From an uncultured Actinomycetes bacterium (lineage in GTDB: Bacteria; Actinomycetota; Acidimicrobiia; Acidimicrobiales; Ilumatobacteraceae), in NCBI GenBank assembly GCA_903872155.1, contig CAIQJP010000087.1:1-64000 (forward strand): DNA of 64,000 nucleotides, written 5' to 3'. Positions 8,770 through 17,518 of this stretch are shown one piece after another. The notes under the pieces are model-generated. The model searched no databases. It saw only the letters and a list, made by a program, of their open reading frames with translations, and was not told the origin of the DNA. A program made the translations under genes and the position numbers. Position 1 is the stretch's first letter; every line of letters starts with the position of its first letter.

Positions 8770-9109
8770 CCTGTTGCATCGTGGCCCACAGACCATGCTC
8801 GTGAAGTCGGTAGACATCCATTTCAGACTTTTCTTTCGAGCCACTGGATACAACTGCTTTGCCCTTTTCATGGACATCGAGCATGAGTTCAGTGGCTTTT
8901 TCAAGGCTGTAGCCAAATAATTTTTGGAAGACAAAAGTGACGTAACTCATCAGGTTGATGGGGTCGTTCCAGACCAAAACAACCCACGGATGCTCAAGAG
9001 ATATTGACTCTTCGACCTCGGGTCGCTCAATAGTTGCGGGTGCCGCGGCGACGAGAGTCACGCCTGCTGTGTTCACTCCTTCATTGTCTCGGTTGGTTGA
9101 GGTATTCAC
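8759..9109 (-). CDS. clpS: ATP-dependent Clp protease adaptor ClpS
   Basis: ClpS delivers N-degron substrates to the ClpA/ClpC unfoldase. The core (about residues 38-110) has [18 protein letters not shown], in which NDP and the following hydrophobic residues form the substrate pocket, then [12 protein letters not shown], both family hallmarks. The 35-residue N-terminal extension is Ala/Glu rich and presumably flexible. The start is a GTG at 9109 preceded by a G-run. A second in-frame GTG about a dozen codons later is possible. It is divergent from ctaB with only about 21 bases between the starts. Confidence 0.9.
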   Translation of the reverse strand: MNTSTNRDNEGVNTAGVTLVAAAPATIERPEVEESISLEHPWVVLVWNDPINLMSYVTFVFQKLFGYSLEKATELMLDVHEKGKAVVSSGSKEKSEMDVYRLHEHGLWATMQQDAV

Positions 9110-9130
9110 ACCCCCATACGATCAAGATTG

Positions 9131-10081
9131 ATGTCTGTTGGTTCGCGCCCCTTGGTTCCGTCTCGCCTGTCTCCAGGTGGGGTCGCCGCTCATGGTGCGC
9201 GCAAAGAACCCACCTCGGTTTTCGGCGGCTATATCGTCCTGATGAAGTTGCGGGTCGTTGAGCTTCTGCTCATCACCACGGTTCCCACCATGGTTTTGGC
9301 CGAAAAGGGTTGGCCCAGTTGGGGCCTCGTGGCTATCACCCTCATCGGTGGCACGTTGGCCGCCGGCGGGGCAAACGCCATCAATATGGTCATCGACCGC
9401 GACATCGACGCCCTCATGGACCGCACCAAAACCCGTCCGCTCGTCACCGGTCTCATTCAGCCTCGAGAGGCCATGATTTTTGCATTAGCCCTGGAAGCGG
9501 TTGCTTTTGCGATCCTTTGGGTCGGAGCCAACCTGCTGGCAGCCTGTTTGGCGCTTTCGGCCACCTTGTTCTACGTCTTCGTGTATTCGTTGTGGCTCAA
9601 GCGGACGAGTCGCCAGAACATCGTGATCGGCGGAGCGGCCGGAGCAGTTCCGGTCTTGGTGGGCTGGGCAGCGGTGCAAAATTCACTGGCCTGGGAGCCA
9701 TTTATCCTGTTCATAGCCATATTTTTGTGGACGCCACCCCATTTTTGGGCGCTGGCCATTCGCCACGCCGACGAATATAAGGCCGCCGGGGTCCCGATGA
9801 TGCCGTCAGTTGCGACCATGAAGCAGACGGTCCGCCAGATGTTCATTTACGCCGTTCTGTTGACCGCTACGACCCTGATTTTGGGCCCCGTGGCCAACCT
9901 TGGGCTGACCTACATGATTTCCGCGGTCGTTTTGGGACTGGGCTTTATCGCGAGCACGATTGATTTGAGTCGAAACCCCACTGCGAGTCGGGCGATGCGA
10001 GTCTTTGGCTTTTCGATTACGTACGTGACGGTCCTTTTCACAGCCATGGCCGTTGATGTGTTCGTCAAGTACGGGATCTGA
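9131..10081 (+). CDS. ctaB: Protoheme IX farnesyltransferase (heme O synthase)
   Basis: It farnesylates heme B to heme O, the precursor of heme A for the aa3/caa3 oxidase encoded downstream. This is a UbiA-type membrane prenyltransferase with about nine membrane segments. The first Asp-rich motif NAINMVIDRDID (near residue 80) and the following DRTKTRP are intact. The second polar loop includes FLWTPPHFWALA and HADEYKAAGVPM. ATG at 9131 is preferred over the in-frame TTG at 9128. TACGAT ends eight bases before the ATG, suggesting a leaderless start. No ctaA (heme A synthase) is in the window. Confidence 0.95.
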   Translation: MSVGSRPLVPSRLSPGGVAAHGARKEPTSVFGGYIVLMKLRVVELLLITTVPTMVLAEKGWPSWGLVAITLIGGTLAAGGANAINMVIDRDIDALMDRTKTRPLVTGLIQPREAMIFALALEAVAFAILWVGANLLAACLALSATLFYVFVYSLWLKRTSRQNIVIGGAAGAVPVLVGWAAVQNSLAWEPFILFIAIFLWTPPHFWALAIRHADEYKAAGVPMMPSVATMKQTVRQMFIYAVLLTATTLILGPVANLGLTYMISAVVLGLGFIASTIDLSRNPTASRAMRVFGFSITYVTVLFTAMAVDVFVKYGI

Positions 10082-10251
10082 ATCGCTGAACAGGTGACGC
10101 AGAATTCACGAACGAACATTTCACTAACGAACTTGGTCAGGGATTTCGGTTCTAGCAGGGTGAAGTGGGTAATGTCGTTAGTTGGAAATAGTTTTGAGAC
10201 CCCCGAGGAACCCCGAACTCCTCTCGTTGCGCGTGAAGCGAGCCATCTCGA

Positions 10252-11871
10252 ATGACATCAATTGAAACCCATCTACCTACTGATGTGTCTGCATCGACGC
10301 CAGCCATTCCGACATGGCTGACTACTGCTGACCACAAAAAAGTCGGACGACTCTTTATCGGTACAAGCTTTGTTGCACTTCTGGCTGGGCTCGTCCTTGC
10401 CATCTTGGTGACCTTCGAGCGCATCAATGCCGACAGTTATCAAATTCTGAGTGACAACTCTGTTCCTCAAGTTTTGGCAGCTGTGCGTTTATTGCTCACT
10501 TTTGGAACAGTCGTTCCACTCTTGCTCGGGCTCTCAATCGCCATTGTTCCGTTGCAGTTGGGTGCACGTTCAAATGCTTTTCCGCGTTTAGCAGCAGCTG
10601 GTTTTTGGACTTGGCTGACTGGTCTCGGTCTTGCGTTGGCTTCGATCATCGGCAACGGTGGTCCAAGTGGTGGAAATTCAGATCTTGTTGATTTGTACTT
10701 GGCCGGTTCAATCGTTCTTGGTCTTGGTGTGTTGATGACTGCAACATCGATCGCGGTCAGTGTGCTCACCACTCGTGCCCCGGGCATGGGAATTTTGCGG
10801 GCACCGCTTTTCACTTGGTCATCACTGGTTGGTTCGTTGGCCTTAATTCTCACGATGCCGGTTTTGATTGGCACCACTGTGTACGTCTATATCGACCATC
10901 GTTACGCCCGCGCTGGCTTTGGTGGCAACACTGGCGTGAATCAGTGGATCGGTTGGGCGTTGTCGCAACCGTTTAGTTATCTCTTGGCAATTCCGGCCCT
11001 TGGCATCGTGCTTGATGTTGTACCGACAATTGGACGGACTCGTTTGGCGCAGCGCTCAGCAGCCTTCGGTGCTGTTGGTGTAGTTGCAGTTGCGGCTCTC
11101 GCAACAGTGACTCAAACAAGCATCACTCTTCCTTGGGATGGCGCGAAGTTCCTCGACAACGCCGGAACAAAGATTGCTGACCTTCTGCCCTTCTTGTTGT
11201 TGAACGTTGTTCCGGTTCTCGGATTGCTCGGCGTTCTTGGTTTGTCACTGTTGACACTGAAGTCAACTAAGCCAGTGATCAGCGCACCATTGACGTTCGT
11301 CTTGATTGGTTTGCTCGGAATTCTTCTTGGAGCTGCCGCACACATCGTTGGACTTGTGCAAGACGCCGGATTAAGTGGTTCGATTTACGAAGCCGGCGTT
11401 TATGTACCGATTACTTTCGGTGCAATCACTATTGCTTTCGGTGGTATCTGCTACTGGGGTCCCAAATTATGGGGACGTTCAATCTCCGACAAGGCCGCAA
11501 TTCCGTTGGCGTTGTTAGCCCTTCTTGCGATCGGACTTGATTCAATTCCGTATTACATCGCCGGGTTCGCTGATCAGCCAACTGGTCTCGTCAATGGCTT
11601 CTCGTACAGCGGTCCGCAAGATTTGTGGAATGCGCTGACGTGTGCAGGATTCGTTGTGATGTTGTTGGCGTCGATCGCATTTGTTGGCCTTGCACTCAAG
11701 AGCTTCACAAGTGGTGCAGTTGCTGGTAACGATCCCTGGGATGGAACAAGCCTTGAATGGGCGACCTCATCGCCACCGCCCGCCGAAAATTTTGCTGGTG
11801 TAATTGTCGTGAACTCGGCAACTCCGTTAGCTGATATCAAGTCCGGTTCATCGAATGGGAAGGTTGCCTGA
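10252..11871 (+). CDS. Cytochrome oxidase subunit I-like protein lacking all metal ligands
   Basis: A 539-residue polytopic membrane protein clearly related to the true subunit I at 14889-16904. Shared landmarks in order are xDHKKxG (residues 27-32), VPLQLGARxxAFPR (99-112), RAPLFTW (183-189), IPALGIVxDVVP (247-258), CYWGPKLW (400-407) and DPWDGTSLEW (494-503). Every redox ligand is gone: the heme a His aligns with Val78, the GHPEVY of the CuB site is SQPFSY (238-243), the HH pair has no counterpart, and HFH becomes Gly382-Val-Tyr384. Only four His occur in the whole protein, none at ligand positions. The frame is intact. Known subunit I proteins need these residues for catalysis, so a structural, assembly or regulatory role is inferred. 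Confidence 0.85.
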   Translation: MTSIETHLPTDVSASTPAIPTWLTTADHKKVGRLFIGTSFVALLAGLVLAILVTFERINADSYQILSDNSVPQVLAAVRLLLTFGTVVPLLLGLSIAIVPLQLGARSNAFPRLAAAGFWTWLTGLGLALASIIGNGGPSGGNSDLVDLYLAGSIVLGLGVLMTATSIAVSVLTTRAPGMGILRAPLFTWSSLVGSLALILTMPVLIGTTVYVYIDHRYARAGFGGNTGVNQWIGWALSQPFSYLLAIPALGIVLDVVPTIGRTRLAQRSAAFGAVGVVAVAALATVTQTSITLPWDGAKFLDNAGTKIADLLPFLLLNVVPVLGLLGVLGLSLLTLKSTKPVISAPLTFVLIGLLGILLGAAAHIVGLVQDAGLSGSIYEAGVYVPITFGAITIAFGGICYWGPKLWGRSISDKAAIPLALLALLAIGLDSIPYYIAGFADQPTGLVNGFSYSGPQDLWNALTCAGFVVMLLASIAFVGLALKSFTSGAVAGNDPWDGTSLEWATSSPPPAENFAGVIVVNSATPLADIKSGSSNGKVA

Positions 11872-12470
11872 TGCTTGCACTACCCCCCGCCTCGCAACCC
11901 GCACCGCGCCGCCAACTTTTTGTTGGCACCGCTGTCGCAGGAGCTGCTGGTCTCATGCTGATTGGCGGAATGATGGCCACCTGGCTGAAGTTCCGTGCTG
12001 ATGCTCCGGTACGGGAATCAATGAAGCGCGGATTCATCAAAGACTGGATGCCTGCCAAGATCGTGGTTCCCGAAGTTGCAGCAAATGTGATGTTGCTCGG
12101 TCTTTTGGTGGTTTGCGTGATGGCTCAGTGGGCTGTGTACTCCGCAAAGCGCAATGACCGTACTCACACGGGTCTTGCACTTGGTGTCACAGCGTTGATG
12201 ACGTTAGCGATTGTCAACGCTCAGATTTTCATCTGGACCCAAATGGGAGTTGGTGCCAAAGACGGCGCTTTCCATTCAATGTTCTACGCAGCAACCGGAA
12301 CGATGACCGTCTTGTTGTTGTCCGGTTTGGTGTACACCGCCGTTGCCGCATTCCGGTATCTCGGTGGTCGCACGAAAGAAGTCGAACTTGTTTCGGCTCA
12401 TGCCCTCTATTGGTACTTCCTCACTGCAGCGTTCTGTGCAGTGTGGTTCGTCATCTACGTGCAGAAGTGA
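11871..12470 (+). CDS. Cytochrome oxidase subunit III-like protein, degenerate
   Basis: A 199-residue protein with five predicted membrane segments (about 17-38, 68-89, 101-122, 137-160, 175-196). It aligns with the true subunit III at 16897-17508: PEVAANVMLLG corresponds to the first Glu-containing helix, SMFYAATGTMTVLLLSG to SSFYTLTGFHGVHVSVG, and HALYWYFLTA to IGLYWHFVDI. The conserved His residues of the latter two motifs are replaced by Thr, Leu and Tyr. Its ATG overlaps the stop of the COX1-like gene by one base (TGATG), so the pair is translationally coupled. I infer that it pairs with the ligand-free subunit I-like protein. Confidence 0.75.
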   Translation: MLALPPASQPAPRRQLFVGTAVAGAAGLMLIGGMMATWLKFRADAPVRESMKRGFIKDWMPAKIVVPEVAANVMLLGLLVVCVMAQWAVYSAKRNDRTHTGLALGVTALMTLAIVNAQIFIWTQMGVGAKDGAFHSMFYAATGTMTVLLLSGLVYTAVAAFRYLGGRTKEVELVSAHALYWYFLTAAFCAVWFVIYVQK

Positions 12471-12483
12471 CGAGGCAGAACTC

Positions 12484-13626
12484 ATGATTACAACAAGCTC
12501 AAAACTCTTCTACGGACTTGGTGCAGTTTCAGTTACTGCGGCCATCGTTTGGACGATCGCTAATGACGGTGGTGCCCTCGGAGCAGTTGCTCTGGTGTTC
12601 ATCGGCATCGCTTCGATCTTCCTTGGTGCGATTGCTTCGTATGTTCGTGACGGTCACGTTTTGTCGACCGATACTGCACAACACGATTCGGCACCAGCCG
12701 CACAGCGTGGACCTGGTCGTAGTTGGTTCCCCTTAGGTACTGCATTGTCGCTTGGCATGGTGGTTGTTGGTCTCGTGACCTCACCGGGAATTTTCAAAGT
12801 TGGCATCGCATTGTTATTGGCGATGCTCGGCGAATGGCTCATTCAAAACTGGAGCGATCGTGCTTCTGCTGACGCTGGTTACAACGAGCGAGTTCGCGGT
12901 TGGGTTGTACATCCTCTTGAAATTCCGATCGGTGGAGCTTTGTTGCTCGGTGCGATTGTGTTGTCGTTCTCACGAATCTTCTTGGCACTATCTGCCGAAG
13001 CCGGCCCGATTGTTTTTGCAATTCTTGGCGCACTTGTTTTGTTCTTTGGTTCGGTTTTGTCGATCCGTCGCGGCGTCAGTCGCGGTGTAGTTGGAGCTTT
13101 GTGTGGAATTGTTCTTGTTGCATTATCTGGAGTCGGAATTGCTACTGCTTTGTCAGGTGAACGCCAAGAATTGACGGTGGCTTCAGCCGAAGATCATTAC
13201 GCAGTTCACCCTTGCGGCGAAGAAGCAGAAGAGTACGACGGAAGCGCTGGTCGTGCAGTGTCTGCCAAGAGCAGTGTTGCAGCAACGGTGACTCTTAAAG
13301 ACGGTGTCTTGTACGCCGAGATGGATGGCTTCTCTGGACCTCTGTCGTCAATTACTTTGCAGCGTTCATTGAATGCCGACATTCTTTTCCAAAATGAAGA
13401 TGCTGGCATGCACCGAATGATTGTGACCTATGGCAAGACCGTTGAAGACCTTGGCGGAGGGGTCAAGAAAGAAACCGTGCTACAAACGTGCACAGCAATG
13501 ATTGGCCAAGGCGGCGCACAACAAATAGTTGTGCGAATTCCAAAGCCTTCGTTTGCTAGCGATGTGCCCTACACGATCACTGCTTCTGGCATTGAAGGTG
13601 CGTCGATTGAGGTGATGGTGCCGTGA
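12484..13626 (+). CDS. CtaF/COX4-like membrane protein fused to a cupredoxin-like domain
   Basis: A 380-residue protein with about seven membrane segments. The first four (residues 8-118) resemble actinobacterial oxidase subunit IV (CtaF), including a SWFP element where CtaF has SWWP and a GEWLIQ end. Three more segments follow (about 147-220). The C-terminal 160 residues are predicted extracytoplasmic and cupredoxin-like: NADILFQNEDAGMHRMIV fits the first copper His region, but the expected Cys-x(n)-His-x(n)-Met loop reads YTITASGIEGASIEVMVP with no Cys, His or ligand Met. ATG at 12484 follows the COX3-like gene by 13 bases. The last base triplet overlaps the coxB GTG. The fusion assignment is from pattern reading and needs structure prediction. 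Confidence 0.6.
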   Translation: MITTSSKLFYGLGAVSVTAAIVWTIANDGGALGAVALVFIGIASIFLGAIASYVRDGHVLSTDTAQHDSAPAAQRGPGRSWFPLGTALSLGMVVVGLVTSPGIFKVGIALLLAMLGEWLIQNWSDRASADAGYNERVRGWVVHPLEIPIGGALLLGAIVLSFSRIFLALSAEAGPIVFAILGALVLFFGSVLSIRRGVSRGVVGALCGIVLVALSGVGIATALSGERQELTVASAEDHYAVHPCGEEAEEYDGSAGRAVSAKSSVAATVTLKDGVLYAEMDGFSGPLSSITLQRSLNADILFQNEDAGMHRMIVTYGKTVEDLGGGVKKETVLQTCTAMIGQGGAQQIVVRIPKPSFASDVPYTITASGIEGASIEVMVP

Positions 13627-14873
13627 AAAAGATGATGAATCAACTTGGAGAGTCGATGAAGACTGCAAGACGTTGGCAGAATGCCTCAAAGGCAGCAATT
13701 GCTGTTTCGGCATTGAGTTTCTTGGCAAGTTGTGCCAAGGATGCACCGCAAGATACTTGGCAGCCTGCCGGACCTAATGCTGAGCGCATTGACAATTTGC
13801 AACGACCAGTTTTCTATGTCGCTGGCATTGTTGGCGTCATCGTCTTTGCTGCAGTGGCGTGGGTGATCTTCCGATATCGCGATCGTGGCCAAGCAATACC
13901 TGAGCAGACTCACGGTAAGCCAGCGCTGGAAATTGTTTTGACAGTCATTCCGGTTTTGATTCTCTTGGGTGTTGCCATTCCAACAGCAGGAACAATCTTC
14001 AAGTTGGCCAAGACCAGCGACACCGAAATGACAATCAATGTCACGGGTCAGCAGTGGTGGTGGGAATACGACTATCCGGCTGCAGGTTCCAATGCCGAAC
14101 AGTACGGAATCACTGCCCCGATCGTTACTTCTGGTCAGCTCGTGATCCCAGAAAACACCAAAGTGTTGTTACGAGTCACCAGTCGCGACGTCATCCACTC
14201 ATATTGGATTCCGAAGTTGAACGGTAAGAAGGACAGCGTTCCTGGCCGCGTGCACCTTTTGCGCATGGAGGGTTCGAAACCTGGTATCTACGCCGGACAG
14301 TGCACCGAATTCTGTGGTTTGTCGCACGCATATATGCGTATGGAAGCAGTCGTGTTGTCACGAGCTGACTACGACAAATGGGTGGCCAATCAACTTGAAC
14401 CGTATAAAGCACCAGAAGCTGGTACTGAAGCCGCAGCTGGCGAAGCATTGTTCATTCAACAATGCAGTCGTTGTCACCAAGTCAACGGCTTGGCCAACCC
14501 TGATGGAAGTTTGATTATCTCGGCTCCTGATCAGTATCTCGTTTCGGGTGCAGCACCTAACTTGACCAACCTGATGACCCGCAACACGTTTGCCGGCGCC
14601 TCATGGGACCTGCTCACACCGGAATGTCGCGACAATGTCTGGAACGCTTCGTCAGCCTATTTCGGTGAGCGCTATCTCGATGGCGTATCGGCTGATTGCT
14701 TAAACCAAAAAGACCTTCGTGAATGGTTGCGTAATGCGCCGGCCAAGAAGCCGATGTATGCCGACCCGACCAAGTTGACGACCACGGGCGGTAAGTACCG
14801 CGGTATGCCGGCACTAGGACTCACTGAAGATCAAATCAACACCATCATCGCTTACTTGCTCGAGCGGAAATAA
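13623..14873 (+). CDS. coxB: Cytochrome c oxidase subunit II with C-terminal cytochrome c domain (caa3 type)
   Basis: It receives electrons at CuA and passes them to subunit I. The N terminus is a lipoprotein-type signal (lipobox LASC, Cys37), followed by two membrane helices. CuA ligands are all present: His192, Cys227, Glu229, Cys231, His235 and Met238 in CTEFCGLSHAYM. A fused cytochrome c domain has CSRCH at 281-285 and a probable axial Met395 (RGMPAL). The heme domain is longer than usual, with extra Cys residues between. GTG at 13623 overlaps the previous stop. ATG at 13656, with GGAG upstream, is a good alternative start. Confidence 0.95.
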   Translation: MKKMMNQLGESMKTARRWQNASKAAIAVSALSFLASCAKDAPQDTWQPAGPNAERIDNLQRPVFYVAGIVGVIVFAAVAWVIFRYRDRGQAIPEQTHGKPALEIVLTVIPVLILLGVAIPTAGTIFKLAKTSDTEMTINVTGQQWWWEYDYPAAGSNAEQYGITAPIVTSGQLVIPENTKVLLRVTSRDVIHSYWIPKLNGKKDSVPGRVHLLRMEGSKPGIYAGQCTEFCGLSHAYMRMEAVVLSRADYDKWVANQLEPYKAPEAGTEAAAGEALFIQQCSRCHQVNGLANPDGSLIISAPDQYLVSGAAPNLTNLMTRNTFAGASWDLLTPECRDNVWNASSAYFGERYLDGVSADCLNQKDLREWLRNAPAKKPMYADPTKLTTTGGKYRGMPALGLTEDQINTIIAYLLERK

Positions 14874-14888
14874 CGGGAGAACACTCAG

Positions 14889-16904
14889 ATGACCATCATC
14901 GAACGTCCCTCCACTGAAGTGGCCATCGCCGGCGGTACACCTGCGGGTGTCAAACCGAGCGAAGCTCTCGGTGTTTTCAAGCGGCCTGCCGCTTCTACAA
15001 GTTGGCGCGACTGGTTAGTCACAGTCGACCACAAGAAGCTCGGCATTATGTATGGAGTTACCGCCTTCTTCTTCTTCATCGTGGGTGGTGTTGAAGCGCT
15101 GCTTATTCGTTTGCAGTTGATTGCTCCTAATGGAAAAGTTCTCAACGCCGATCAGTACAACCAGATGTTCACGATGCATGCCACCACCATGGTGTTCTTG
15201 TTCGTGATGCCGATGGCTGCGGCTTTTGCCAACTATTTTGTGCCATTACAAATTGGCGCACGCGACGTTGCATTCCCACGCATCAACGCGTTTGGTTTTT
15301 GGTGTTTCCTCTTTGGCGGATTGTTCTTGAACTCATCGTGGTTCTTGGGCGGCGGTGCTGATGGTGGATGGTTCATGTATGCACCAAACAGCAGCACGCT
15401 TTTCTCACCAAGTCACGGAATTGACTTTTGGACAGTTGGTTTGCAGATCACAGGTATTGCGTCGTTGACCGGTGCAATTAACCTCATTGTGACGATCCTG
15501 AATATGCGCACCAAGGGTATGAAGATGATGCGCATGCCGATCTTCACCTGGATGGTTCTTGTCACGCAGTTCTTGTTGTTGTTCGCGATTCCCGTGATCA
15601 CGGTCGCACTTTTCCTCTTGACTTTCCAGCGCTCATTCGATGCAACATTCTTTGACGTTGCATCTGGCGCCGACCCACTTTTGTGGCAGCACTTGTTCTG
15701 GATTTTTGGTCACCCTGAGGTGTACATCATGATTTTGCCGTCGTTCGGCATAGTCAGTGAAGTCATCCCAGTGTTCTCGAAGAAGCCATTGTTTGGTTAC
15801 CCGATCGTGGCGATGTCAGGTGCTGCAATCGGATTTGTCGGTTGGGGAGTGTGGGCTCACCACATGTTCGCATCAGGTCTTGGTCCAGTGTCGGTCACCG
15901 TCTTCTCGATGGCCACTATGGCGATTGCAGTGCCGACCGGTGTCAAGATTGTCAACTGGGTCATGACGATGTGGGGCGGAAAGCTCACTTTCACCATTCC
16001 GATGATGTTCGCGATTGCGTTGATTGTTCAGTTCACCATTGGTGGTTTGTCTGGTGTCACGCACGCCGTAGCGCCATCTGATACCCAGCAAACAGATACC
16101 TACTACATCGTTGCCCACTTCCACTACGTCTTGTTCGGTGGCGCAGTATTCGGGTTGTTCTCGGGCTTCTATTACTGGTGGCCCAAGATGTTCCGTCGTC
16201 AACTCAACAACACCATCGGTAAATGGAACTTTTGGTTGATGGTGATCGGAATGAACCTCACCTTCGGACCGATGCACATTCTTGGTCTGCAGGGTCAACC
16301 TCGCCGGATGCAGGTGTGGACCGAAGCTCGCGCTGGTGAAGGTTTCTTCAACCTCGGATTCTGGAACAGGATCGCATCGATTGGTTCGTTCACACTCGGC
16401 ACTGGTGTCTTGTTGTTCTTGGTGAATGTGGTGTACACCCACAAATCCAAGAAAGTTGCGATTGCACCACTCGATCCTTGGGACGCTCGCAGCCTTGAAT
16501 GGATGACCCAAAGTCCTCCACAAGAACACAACTTTGATGTGCTGCCGACCGTAAGTCACTTGGATGAGTTCTTCCATCGCAAGTACGAAACCGATTCGTC
16601 AACTCATGGCGTGACGCAGGCTCATAGTGCTGAAGAGGTTTTGGCCGAACTCAATGCGCACCCTGATGAGCACATTCACATGCCATCACGTTCGTACTGG
16701 CCAATTTTGTTGGCCTTTTCACTACCAGTCATTGGTTACGGTGTCATTTACAACCGTACGTTGATGGCGGTTGGTGCTGGCTTGATTTTGCTCACCATGT
16801 TTGGTTGGGCCATGGAACCATCGACGTCACCCGACGACGATTTCGATCCCCCGGCACCTGGTGAAGGTGGCGGCCACACGAAGGAGCTGTCGCCCCTTGG
16901 CTGA
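14889..16904 (+). CDS. coxA: Cytochrome c oxidase subunit I
   Basis: The catalytic subunit of the aa3/caa3 oxidase, reducing oxygen and pumping protons. All ligands are present: heme a His97 and His412, heme a3 His410, CuB His275, His324 and His325. The cross-linked Tyr279 in GHPEVY is also present, so this is an A-type enzyme. The last ~110 residues add a Glu/His-rich loop and two further membrane segments (PSRSYWPILLAFSLP and following). At 671 residues it is longer than a minimal subunit I because of this tail. It follows coxB by 15 bases with a GGGAGA ribosome binding site. Confidence 0.97.
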   Translation: MTIIERPSTEVAIAGGTPAGVKPSEALGVFKRPAASTSWRDWLVTVDHKKLGIMYGVTAFFFFIVGGVEALLIRLQLIAPNGKVLNADQYNQMFTMHATTMVFLFVMPMAAAFANYFVPLQIGARDVAFPRINAFGFWCFLFGGLFLNSSWFLGGGADGGWFMYAPNSSTLFSPSHGIDFWTVGLQITGIASLTGAINLIVTILNMRTKGMKMMRMPIFTWMVLVTQFLLLFAIPVITVALFLLTFQRSFDATFFDVASGADPLLWQHLFWIFGHPEVYIMILPSFGIVSEVIPVFSKKPLFGYPIVAMSGAAIGFVGWGVWAHHMFASGLGPVSVTVFSMATMAIAVPTGVKIVNWVMTMWGGKLTFTIPMMFAIALIVQFTIGGLSGVTHAVAPSDTQQTDTYYIVAHFHYVLFGGAVFGLFSGFYYWWPKMFRRQLNNTIGKWNFWLMVIGMNLTFGPMHILGLQGQPRRMQVWTEARAGEGFFNLGFWNRIASIGSFTLGTGVLLFLVNVVYTHKSKKVAIAPLDPWDARSLEWMTQSPPQEHNFDVLPTVSHLDEFFHRKYETDSSTHGVTQAHSAEEVLAELNAHPDEHIHMPSRSYWPILLAFSLPVIGYGVIYNRTLMAVGAGLILLTMFGWAMEPSTSPDDDFDPPAPGEGGGHTKELSPLG

Positions 16905-17508
16905 AACAGCAATCTCCCACGATCATGACGCAGGTCATGGTGCTCATTCCTCGACTGGTTTGTCAAACAACAAACTCGGTATGTGGATGTTCCTCGGTTC
17001 AGAATGCTTGCTATTTGGCGGACTGATTTCGACCTACATGTTGTACAAGGGTCGCGTTAACTCTGGTCCGCAACCGAACAACATCTTTGATATTCCCTTC
17101 ACCTCGGTGAGTTCGTTCGTCTTGTTGATGAGTTCATTGACGATGGTGTTGGCTGTGTCTGCGGCTCAACGTAAAGACGAGCGCAACATGAACTTGTGGC
17201 TAATCGTGACGGCGCTTCTTGGAGCAACCTTCGTTGGTGGCCAGGTGTATGAATTCACATCGTTCTACCGCGAAGGTCTGGGCTTCACGACCAGTCTGTT
17301 CGGTTCAAGTTTTTACACCTTGACCGGATTCCACGGTGTTCACGTATCAGTCGGAATCATCATGCTGATGGCCTTGGTTGGCATGAACCGCAATAAGCGG
17401 ATTCCTGGTGACAGGGCCGAAGTTGTCGAATTGATCGGTTTGTACTGGCACTTCGTTGACATCGTCTGGATTATCATTTTCACCCTCGTCTACCTGATTC
17501 CGTCCTGA
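16897..17508 (+). CDS. coxC: Cytochrome c oxidase subunit III
   Basis: A 203-residue subunit III with five membrane segments (SNNKLGMWMFLGSECLLFGG at the first; YTLTGFHGVHVSVG and LYWHFVDIVW later). It has the conserved Glu and His residues that its degenerate paralogue at 11871 lacks. I chose the TTG at 16897, overlapping the coxA stop by eight bases, because AAGGAG is exactly ten bases upstream and no ATG occurs before the conserved core. The N terminus is His/Asp rich (SHDHDAGHGAH). Confidence 0.93.
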   Translation: MAETAISHDHDAGHGAHSSTGLSNNKLGMWMFLGSECLLFGGLISTYMLYKGRVNSGPQPNNIFDIPFTSVSSFVLLMSSLTMVLAVSAAQRKDERNMNLWLIVTALLGATFVGGQVYEFTSFYREGLGFTTSLFGSSFYTLTGFHGVHVSVGIIMLMALVGMNRNKRIPGDRAEVVELIGLYWHFVDIVWIIIFTLVYLIPS

Positions 17509-17518
17509 GGAGCGACCC

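Noticed and set aside
8269-8934. Long form of the DUF2017 protein starting at 8934
   Set aside because: The extra 55 residues lie antiparallel in register inside clpS coding sequence on the same strand; the family protein starts near the clpS stop.
10252-12470. Pseudogene status for the COX1- and COX3-like genes
   Set aside because: Both are open over full family length, coupled to neighbours, and keep structural motifs while only ligand positions changed. That is not random decay.
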